A DNA stretch of 64,000 nt from Actinoplanes sp. NBC_00393. GTDB lineage: Bacteria > Actinomycetota > Actinomycetes > Mycobacteriales > Micromonosporaceae. The notes under the pieces were generated by a model that was not told the DNA's origin, made no database searches, and was given only the letters and a program-made list of their open reading frames with translations. The stretch covers positions 9,580,001 through 9,644,000 of the forward strand of contig NZ_CP107942.1 of NCBI RefSeq assembly GCF_036053395.1. The letters are read 5' to 3'. Below, piece after piece: positions 58,094 to 64,000 of this stretch; the first letter of the stretch is position 1; each line of letters begins with the position of its first letter. A program made the translations under genes and the position numbers.

Positions 58094-59302
58094 TCAGTCG
58101 GTGTCGGCCTGCCACAAGTCCGGGCCGAACACTTCGTATTGAATGTCACGCACACCGACACCTCGTTCGAGCAACGCTCCACGAATCGCCTGCATGAAAG
58201 CGATCGGCCCGCACAGGTAGTAGACCGCGTTCTGCGGCAACTCCACCCCGCTCAGGTCCATCATGCCGGCGTGCGCGGCGGCGACGGGAAGCTCACTGCC
58301 GCTCCCGTCCTCGTACCAGACGTGTAACGCCGAGCCGGGCAGCCGGGCGAGATCGCCGACAAGCTGCTGCCGCAGCGGGAACGACGCTTCGTTGGCGTCG
58401 GCGTGCAGCAGCGTCACGTTCAGGTGCGAACCGGCCGCGACCAGGTGCGAGATCATCCCGGCCATCGGGGTGACCCCGATCCCGGCGCTGACGAAGACCA
58501 CCGGCCGGCCGCCGTCGTCGAGGACGACATCGCCGTACGGCACGCTCATGGTTAGTTCGTCGCCGACCTGAACCCGGTCGTGCAGGAACGTCGACACCTC
58601 CCCGTCGGGTTTCCCGCCGCCGTGCACCCGCTTGACCGCGAAGTAGCGGTGCTCGCCGTCGTCGGCGCGGGTCAGGCTGAACTGGCGCGGCTGACGCACG
58701 CCGTCCGGCATCAGCGCGTTGACGGTGATGTACTGGCCGGGCAGCGACGTCTTCACCGGCCGGTCGTCGACCCGGCGCATCACGAACACGGTGACGTCGT
58801 CGGTTTCCCGGATCTTCTCGGAGACCGCCCACTGCCGCCACACCCGTTCCGCGGTGACCCCGCGGGCGCTGTACAGGCCGCGCTCCTGATGGATCAGCGC
58901 GTACGCCATCAGCCAATAGACTTCGTCCCACGCGGCTGCGACCTCCGGGGTGACCGCGTCACCGAGCACGTCACCGATCGCCCACATCAGGTTGTCCCGC
59001 ACGATCTGATACTGGTCGGGGCGGATGCCCAGCGACGCATGCTTGTGCGCAATCCGGGTTAGCAACCGCTCCGGCAACTGCTGCGGGCTCTTCACCAACG
59101 CAGTGGCGAACACCGCCACCGACCCGGCCAGGGCCTTCGGCTGGCTGCCCTCAGCCTGGTTCCCGCGGTTGAACATCCCGTCCTGTAAATCCGGGTGCTC
59201 GGCGAACATGTGGGCGTAGAACCGGTTCGCGATCTCCTCGATGTGTTCGCCGACAACCGGCAGCGTGGCCTCGACAATCGGCCGGGCCTTGTCCGACAGC
59301 AC
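58094..59302 (-). CDS. hmp: Flavohaemoglobin (nitric oxide dioxygenase)
   Basis: A 402-residue enzyme that turns NO and O2 into nitrate, using NAD(P)H. The globin domain (1-140) starts MLSDKARPIVEATLPVVGEH, with the proximal His in IAHKHASLGIRPDQY. The FAD domain has GQYITVNALMPDG and RQFSLTRADD. The NAD domain has VFVSAGIGVTPMAGMI, YYLCGPIAFMQ and the C-terminal YEVFGPDLW. The GTG start at 59302 has GGGAGGT five bases upstream and gives the standard MLS start. It complements qNor: qNor works without oxygen, Hmp with it. Confidence 0.97.
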   Translation of the reverse strand: MLSDKARPIVEATLPVVGEHIEEIANRFYAHMFAEHPDLQDGMFNRGNQAEGSQPKALAGSVAVFATALVKSPQQLPERLLTRIAHKHASLGIRPDQYQIVRDNLMWAIGDVLGDAVTPEVAAAWDEVYWLMAYALIHQERGLYSARGVTAERVWRQWAVSEKIRETDDVTVFVMRRVDDRPVKTSLPGQYITVNALMPDGVRQPRQFSLTRADDGEHRYFAVKRVHGGGKPDGEVSTFLHDRVQVGDELTMSVPYGDVVLDDGGRPVVFVSAGIGVTPMAGMISHLVAAGSHLNVTLLHADANEASFPLRQQLVGDLARLPGSALHVWYEDGSGSELPVAAAHAGMMDLSGVELPQNAVYYLCGPIAFMQAIRGALLERGVGVRDIQYEVFGPDLWQADTD

Positions 59303-59776
59303 AGTGACCTCCCGGTGAAAGACGGCACCCTGATGTCTGGACGCGGCAGTCCAGATTCAGGGCAGTTGATGAGTACCCCGAGTGGCATCGGCCACTCTCC
59401 CGCGGCGCTACCTCCCCGCAGGGACGGATCTTTCCGAGACTAACCACGTTCCGCCGGACAACCGCCGGAGATCAGCCAACGCGCCCCGACATTTCGCTGC
59501 CGCTGATATATATTGCCCCGCCGCATGTTCGAGCTCAGGCCGAGCTCAACCAACGGGGAACGAGCGACCTTCTTGAGAGATCGGTGTGCCCGACGGCAGT
59601 GTCCGGAGCGTTCACAGCATTCGGCGGCCGTGCCTGACCCTGGCAGGACCAGAACATGCACACCCCGATCGGCATCGCCGAACGGCTCACTGCCTCCGTG
59701 CGCTGGACGAGGAGCGAACCGCATCGAGGGCGCCGCAGGCCCGGACAACCCGCATGGTGAACGCTTCGGAGTGACC
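59303..59776. other. Promoter region of hmp
   Basis: The 474 bases contain no gene. Two dyads lie near the hmp start: TCTGGAC-GCGGCA-GTCCAGA at 59336-59355 and AGTGGC-ATCG-GCCACT at 59381-59396. An AT-rich stretch, TGATATATATTG, stands at about 59503-59514. These are plausible operator and promoter parts. Confidence 0.55.
59336..59355 (-). promoter_or_regulatory. Candidate operator of hmp
   Basis: TCTGGAC and GTCCAGA are perfect seven-base arms separated by six bases, centred about 44 bases upstream of the hmp GTG. The half-sites resemble DosR half-sites (GGAC/GTCC) but the spacing is two bases longer, so a different regulator, perhaps NO-responsive, is more likely. Confidence 0.5.
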
Positions 59777-60982
59777 TTACCGACGACGTGAAACTGCCAG
59801 CAGCGCCATGTCATCCTCCGGCTGGCGTGGGGCGGCCGCCATGATGGCCGAGCACACGCCCTCCGCGGTGTCCGCGCAGGCGGCGGCCAGCAAGCCTCGG
59901 ATACCCACGTCGATAGGTTGATCGCGGCGTTCCACCAGACCGTCCGTGTAGCAGACCAGCGTACCGGCGGAGGGAAATGCCATCGTGACGCTGCGGCGGT
60001 CGAGCCGCAGCTCGCCGGTACCAAGGGGAGGATCGACCGGGATATCGGTGAGCTCCACAGCGTGCCCGCCGGCGCACAGTATCGGGCGCAAGTGACCAGC
60101 CGAGGAGATACGTACGGCCGCCCGTTCAGGAGAGATCATCAGATAGAGACAGGTGGCGAAACGATCGTTCTCGAAATGGTGCACCTCGCGATCGAGAAAG
60201 GACAATGCAGCGGCAGGATCCGCGCACAGCAGCGAATACGAACGCAGTGCGCTGCGGGCACGCCCCATCGCGACCGCGGCAGATGGCCCGCGACCGCAGA
60301 CATCACCCATGACCACCCCGAGCCATCCCGATGGCAGTGGAAAAGCGTCGTACCAGTCTCCACCGACACCGGAATCGTCGACCGGCACGTAACGGGCGGC
60401 AAGTTCGAGACCCGCTACGGTCGGCAGCCCCGCGGGTATCAGGCTCCGGCTCAACGTGGATACGGCGATCCGCTCACGCGCGTACTCGCTCAGACGCCTC
60501 ACCTCACTCAGCCGATCAGCTGCGGATTGGAGCATCTGCACATCCTCGGCGGTGAAGTCCCGCCGCGTCAGCGTGCCTACATGCAGAACCCCGACGAGTT
60601 GCTCATCTGTAATGACGGGTGCGCCAAGGAGAGATCGGAGACCTCGCTCGATCAAAACCGGATTAACAACATTGGCGGAGTTGACATTGTTGATAGTGAT
60701 CAACTGACGGCTTTTTGCGATCTGGCCGGCAAAGCCGCGCCCGTACGAAATGCGGATTCCATGGAGGAGTTCTTCTTCCAGGCCTCTGGCCGCGACAGGA
60801 ATGAGCTGGCCAGCAGTCTCGTCGAACAGTAGGAATGTCGCGGTGTCGGCGCTGAGAAGCTTCCGGATCTCGTCGAGTAGTTCGTCGAGTGGGTTCGCAG
60901 ATTGAATCCGAGACAACGCGGCACAGGTGGAATCCGCGAATCTGCGGAGTCGTTCACTGCGCTGCATGTTGGCTGCTGCCAC
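59777..60982 (-). CDS. GAF-domain SpoIIE-type serine phosphatase
   Basis: A 401-residue protein with an N-terminal GAF domain (about 25-165: ADTATFLLFDETAGQLIPVA, GRGFAGQIAKSRQLI) and a PP2C/SpoIIE phosphatase domain (about 195-400). Metal-binding motifs are GVGGDWYDAFPL, VVMGDVCGRGPSAAVAMG, GTLVCYTDGLVERRD and EDDMALLAVSRR. Such phosphatases act on anti-sigma antagonists and so switch on stress sigma factors. No kinase or antagonist gene is adjacent. The start is a GTG at 60982; MQRSERLRRF six codons later is an alternative. Confidence 0.92.
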   Translation of the reverse strand: MAAANMQRSERLRRFADSTCAALSRIQSANPLDELLDEIRKLLSADTATFLLFDETAGQLIPVAARGLEEELLHGIRISYGRGFAGQIAKSRQLITINNVNSANVVNPVLIERGLRSLLGAPVITDEQLVGVLHVGTLTRRDFTAEDVQMLQSAADRLSEVRRLSEYARERIAVSTLSRSLIPAGLPTVAGLELAARYVPVDDSGVGGDWYDAFPLPSGWLGVVMGDVCGRGPSAAVAMGRARSALRSYSLLCADPAAALSFLDREVHHFENDRFATCLYLMISPERAAVRISSAGHLRPILCAGGHAVELTDIPVDPPLGTGELRLDRRSVTMAFPSAGTLVCYTDGLVERRDQPIDVGIRGLLAAACADTAEGVCSAIMAAAPRQPEDDMALLAVSRRR

Positions 60983-61273
60983 ACGCGAAGCGTATGCGTC
61001 GGCGCATCAGACGTCAGTCTGGTGCCTCCTTAGGGTGCCGCAATGCTGCCGCCCACCGGGCAGACTCATGCCGAGGATCAGGGCGGTCGGTATGGCTGGA
61101 TGACGCCGTTCCCCTGGCGACGCGGGATGCCGGGCGGCGAATGTTTGCACCTGGACGGTCCGGCACCGTGCCGGACCGGTGTGGGACGGCCGGCTGGATG
61201 GTGCCGAAGCTTTCAGGCGGCGTGGGCGCTGTTTTGGTCCGGCGCGGCGCCGCCAGGTCGTACGGTTGGCGAC

Positions 61274-61663
61274 ATGCCTGCCGAGCCTGGCCCACTACTC
61301 GCCGGCCTCGTATCCCGGCTCGACTCGACCTTGTTAGTGCTGCGGACGAGGGTGTGCCGGCTGGCCGAGGGCGGAGTGCCGCCGATTGAGCTGGTGGCTG
61401 TCCATGCCGCGCTTGATCAGATGCAAGCAGCAGTGGCGCAGCTGCGGTGTCGCGCCGCCGACCTGTTGACTGCGGCAGCGGATGACGGCTCGGGGCAAAG
61501 CGATGACCTCTCGGCCGAACCTACCGTCGGGAGACGGGCGCTCAAGCCGTGGACACACCTCGGCAGCGAGGTGCCTGATCACGGCCCGACGACAAACCGG
61601 CGCGGGTCTTATGACGGGTTCGGCGGGTGGAAGTCCGGTCCGCACGGTCACGACCGACGGTGA
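61274..61663 (+). CDS. Small helical protein of unknown function
   Basis: A 129-residue frame starting MPAEPGPLLAGLVSRLDSTL. Residues 5-70 look like a helical, Leu/Ala/Val-rich coiled segment (VAVHAALDQMQAAVAQLRCR); the rest is Gly/Ser/Asp-rich and probably disordered. The longer upstream frame is Trp/Arg/Gly-rich and unlikely to be translated. No ribosome site is obvious. It is convergent with the hybrid kinase gene. Confidence 0.45.
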   Translation: MPAEPGPLLAGLVSRLDSTLLVLRTRVCRLAEGGVPPIELVAVHAALDQMQAAVAQLRCRAADLLTAAADDGSGQSDDLSAEPTVGRRALKPWTHLGSEVPDHGPTTNRRGSYDGFGGWKSGPHGHDRR

Positions 61664-61684
61664 GCGTGGTAGAGGCCAGCCGGC

Positions 61685-63310
61685 TCAGCCGGCAAGTGCC
61701 TGATGGACCGCGGTCAGCAGTTCCCGCCGGGTGAACGGCTTCTCCAGCAGCGTGTTCGCCGGGTCGAGGGTGCCGTGAGTGGCCAGGAACGGGGTGGCGT
61801 ACCCGGACATGAACAGCACCTTAGTGCCGGCACGCTTCGCGGTGACGCGTTCGGCAAGCGCGGTACCGAGCATGGTGGGCATCACCACATCGGTCAACAA
61901 AAGGTCGATTGAGCCGGGATGCCGGTCGGCCAACTCGACCGCGGCGGCGGCGTCATTCGGGGCCAGTACCTGGTATCCGCTGGTGTCCAGCAAGCGGCGG
62001 CACACCTGCCGCAGACTGGGTTCATCCTCGACCAGCAACACCGTCTCTCCGTGCCCGGCAAGCTGATCCAGCCTGGGCTCCGCGGGGCGTGCGGTCGTCG
62101 GCCGTTGATCAGTTACCGGCAGCAGAATGCTGAAGGTGGTTCCCACACCCTCCTCGGAGCAGACCGTGACGGTTCCGGCGGCACCGGTCACGATCCCGTA
62201 CACCATTGCCAGGCCCAAGCCGGTGCCTTGACCCGGTGCCTTCGTGGTGAAGAACGGTTCGAAGATCCGGTCGACGACCTCGCGGGGCATGCCGGTGCCG
62301 GTGTCGCTGACCCGCAACCGCGCATACTCACCCGGTTTGATCGCCGGGCCGTGTGTGACGTGGTCGCCGTCGACCATGACGCTGTCGGTCTCGATACTCA
62401 GGGTGCCGCCACCCGGCATGGCGTCGCGGGCGTTGACGGCCAGGTTGACCAGAACCTGTTCGAGCTGTCCCGGATCGGCCATGATCGGTCCGCAGTCACC
62501 GCCGCAGGTGATGGACAGGGTGATGTGCTCGCCGATCGAGCGGCGCAGCATGTCCTCCACGCCGTGCACGACGGTGGCCCAGTCGACGGCCTGCGGCCGC
62601 ACGACCTCCTGGCGGGCGAAGGCCAGTAACTGCCGGGTCAGGTCACCGCCGCGGCGGGCGGCTCGCATGATCTGCTGCGCGTCCTGACGGACCTCAGCCC
62701 ACATCTCCGGTCCGTCCCCGGCCGGATGCTGTTCGTCGGCGCTGTCCGAGATGAATGCCGCATAGTTGACGATCACGGCGAGAAGATTGTTGAAGTCGTG
62801 GGCGACACCACCGGCCAGCTGACCCAGGCTCTCCATCCGTTGGGTGCGCAGCAGCTGGGCTTGCAGTGCCGCCCGGTCGGCTTCCTCCCGCAGCCGGACC
62901 CGTTCGGCCTCGGCGCGTAGCCTGTCGCTGATGTCGCGAACCGCCGCGGATACGATCAGTCCGCTGTCGGTACGCAAACCGCTCAGGCTGATCTCAGTGG
63001 GAAACACCACGCCGTCCTTGCGGCGCGCCCGTAGCGGTTCACCGCCGCCCATGGCCCGGTGCACCGCGTTGGCGAAGTACCGCTCTCGCATTTCACGGTG
63101 TGCCTGCGCGAGGTCGTCCGGAACGAGGACCTCGATCGGTTGGCCGATCAACTCGTCCCGGCCGTAACCGAACAGCCGCTCGGCCTGCCCGTTGACGAAC
63201 ACGATCCGCCCGTGCCGATCCGCACCGACCATCGGGTCCGGCGCCGCATCGACCAGTTGCCGAAACAGCGAGTCGTCCGGCACCAGGTGCTTGTCGTCGG
63301 CTGTAGTCAC
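61685..63310 (-). CDS. PAS-domain hybrid histidine kinase with C-terminal receiver
   Basis: A 541-residue cytoplasmic hybrid kinase. PAS domain at about 12-135 (FRQLVDAAPDPMVGADRHGR, YGRDELIGQPIEVLVP); HisKA with the phospho-His in LGQLAGGVAHDFNNLLAVI; HATPase with VNLAVNARDAMPGGG and GTGLGLAMVYGIV; then a receiver domain (about 420-541: VLLVEDEPSLRQV, phospho-Asp in IDLLLTDVVMPTM, Lys in LLEKPFTRREL). The GTG at 63310 (VTTADDKHLV) follows GGAGCGG; the frame runs 149 codons further upstream with no domain. The partial receiver protein at the window end may work with it. Confidence 0.93.
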   Translation of the reverse strand: MTTADDKHLVPDDSLFRQLVDAAPDPMVGADRHGRIVFVNGQAERLFGYGRDELIGQPIEVLVPDDLAQAHREMRERYFANAVHRAMGGGEPLRARRKDGVVFPTEISLSGLRTDSGLIVSAAVRDISDRLRAEAERVRLREEADRAALQAQLLRTQRMESLGQLAGGVAHDFNNLLAVIVNYAAFISDSADEQHPAGDGPEMWAEVRQDAQQIMRAARRGGDLTRQLLAFARQEVVRPQAVDWATVVHGVEDMLRRSIGEHITLSITCGGDCGPIMADPGQLEQVLVNLAVNARDAMPGGGTLSIETDSVMVDGDHVTHGPAIKPGEYARLRVSDTGTGMPREVVDRIFEPFFTTKAPGQGTGLGLAMVYGIVTGAAGTVTVCSEEGVGTTFSILLPVTDQRPTTARPAEPRLDQLAGHGETVLLVEDEPSLRQVCRRLLDTSGYQVLAPNDAAAAVELADRHPGSIDLLLTDVVMPTMLGTALAERVTAKRAGTKVLFMSGYATPFLATHGTLDPANTLLEKPFTRRELLTAVHQALAG

Positions 63311-63871
63311 CGGTCCGCTCCGTCCCAGTAGCGGCGGAGTCTGCCGTGCGGCGGCCAGAGCTGTCCCGGCGGTGCGCTGGTAGCGCCGACCGGACGAAGG
63401 ACCGCGCTGGTACCCAACAACGTGGCCACCCCCTTTCGCGTCGACCCGGTGTTCTTCGTACCGCATCGTCGGACGAGCGACTGCCACATACGCAAACCCG
63501 CACCGCCTCGACGGCGCCGTGTCCAATGCGAGAGGGTGTGCCGGCCGCACACCAGAAGCGGTAGGACATGCTACAAAGCCTGGTGGGTCCCGCGGCCTGG
63601 GCCGTGGGTTGATGCGGCGGGGATGATCATCGCGAACCGCCGTACCCGATGGCCTGACCTGGTCGCTGTGAGGAGAGAAGTCACCGCTGCACCACGATAG
63701 GACTGGCGTTCTCGGATCAAATCTATGCCTGGCGTCCGCGGATCGACGCTCTGTCACCTCGCTGGCCGGCGGCCGTGACCGGCTCCTTTGCGCAAGGCCG
63801 GACCAGGGCCTCCTGCTGACGTGAGTCGGCCCCTTCGATCGGAACCCGGGAGTGTCTTCGGTGCTGCGCTG
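63311..63871. other. Intergenic region upstream of the hybrid kinase
   Basis: The 561 bases between the end of the partial receiver gene and the hybrid kinase, both on the minus strand, show no convincing gene, hairpin or DosR-like dyad. Confidence 0.4.
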
Positions 63872-64000
63872 TCACGGGCAGGCGAAGGGAACCTGACCGT
63901 CCTCATGTCCGCTGTGCAGGGCCTTGTCGACGCAGCCGACGAGCTCCCGCGGCTCGAACGGCTTACGCAGAAACCCGGTCGCCTGCGCGTCTTCCGGTAG
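63872..64000 (-). CDS. C-terminal end of a response-regulator receiver protein (partial)
   Basis: Read on the minus strand from the window edge, the frame encodes LPEDAQATGFLRKPFEPREL followed by VGCVDKALHSGHEDGQVPFA and a TGA at 63872-63874. GFLRKPFEPRELV is the end of a receiver domain, with its conserved Lys-Pro-Phe, and it closely resembles the tail of the receiver in the neighbouring hybrid kinase. The start lies outside the window, so it is open whether a kinase or another domain precedes it. Confidence 0.8.
   Translation of the reverse strand, partial: LPEDAQATGFLRKPFEPRELVGCVDKALHSGHEDGQVPFACP

Overview
The window is about 64 kb of high-GC DNA with the dense, GTG-rich, overlapping gene style of an actinomycete. 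The mix of DevR/DosR-type regulation, NarGHJI, quinol-type NO reductase, tandem universal stress proteins and glycogen enzymes suggests a filamentous actinobacterium, possibly Micromonosporaceae (Actinoplanes-like). The genus is inferred from gene style, not proven. Almost everything here fits one theme: survival without oxygen. In content it resembles the mycobacterial DosR dormancy regulon and the Streptomyces OsdR/DevR-controlled cluster, with an unusually complete fermentation branch added.

Layout. 1-5.6 kb: a tandem universal stress protein (USP) cut by the window edge, a small SHOCT-type protein, a frameshifted membrane protein, a CtpF-like P-type ATPase and a second USP. 5.7-13.6 kb: ywiC-like gene, a near-perfect DosR-type box, then narGHJI. 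13.6-20.8 kb: adhE, then a four-gene NO-reductase operon (qNor, a Cys4 membrane protein, a slipin and a small membrane protein). 21-26.1 kb: an IS5-type transposase remnant, an Acg-like nitroreductase, and an ABC exporter with its MerR-type regulator. 26.1-28.5 kb: divergent devS-like sensor kinase and devR-like regulator. 28.6-35.3 kb: flavodoxin, a GNAT/acyl-CoA synthetase (frameshifted), two USPs and a short diguanylate cyclase. 35.5-42.6 kb: AAEx-type transporter, pflB, pflA, ackA, then a tpiA/phosphoketolase chimeric remnant. 42.6-52.2 kb: pgk, gap, glycogen phosphorylase, 4-alpha-glucanotransferase and full-length phosphoketolase. 52.7-59.3 kb: USP, second Acg-like nitroreductase, PAS sensor, CheY-like regulator, narK, hemerythrin and flavohaemoglobin. 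59.8-64 kb: a SpoIIE-type phosphatase, a small unknown protein, a PAS hybrid histidine kinase and the tail of another receiver-domain protein.

How it could work together (inference). The DevS/DevR pair would sense low oxygen, NO or redox state and switch on promoters carrying GGGACT-type dyads. Such dyads are seen, at varying quality, before narG, narK, adhE, pflB and three USP genes. Glycogen is opened by GlgP and MalQ, passes through Gap/Pgk or phosphoketolase, and ends as acetate (Xfp plus AckA, ATP-yielding), formate (Pfl) and ethanol (AdhE). Nitrate is imported by NarK and respired by NarGHI; the resulting NO is removed by qNor, flavohaemoglobin and possibly the hemerythrin protein. USPs, nitroreductases, the GNAT/ACS protein and the ATPase would supply stress and metabolic control.

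Three loci look broken or mis-assembled: a one-base frameshift in the 1.1-1.6 kb gene, another in the GNAT/ACS gene, and the tpiA/xfp chimera. No tRNA, rRNA or CRISPR array was seen.
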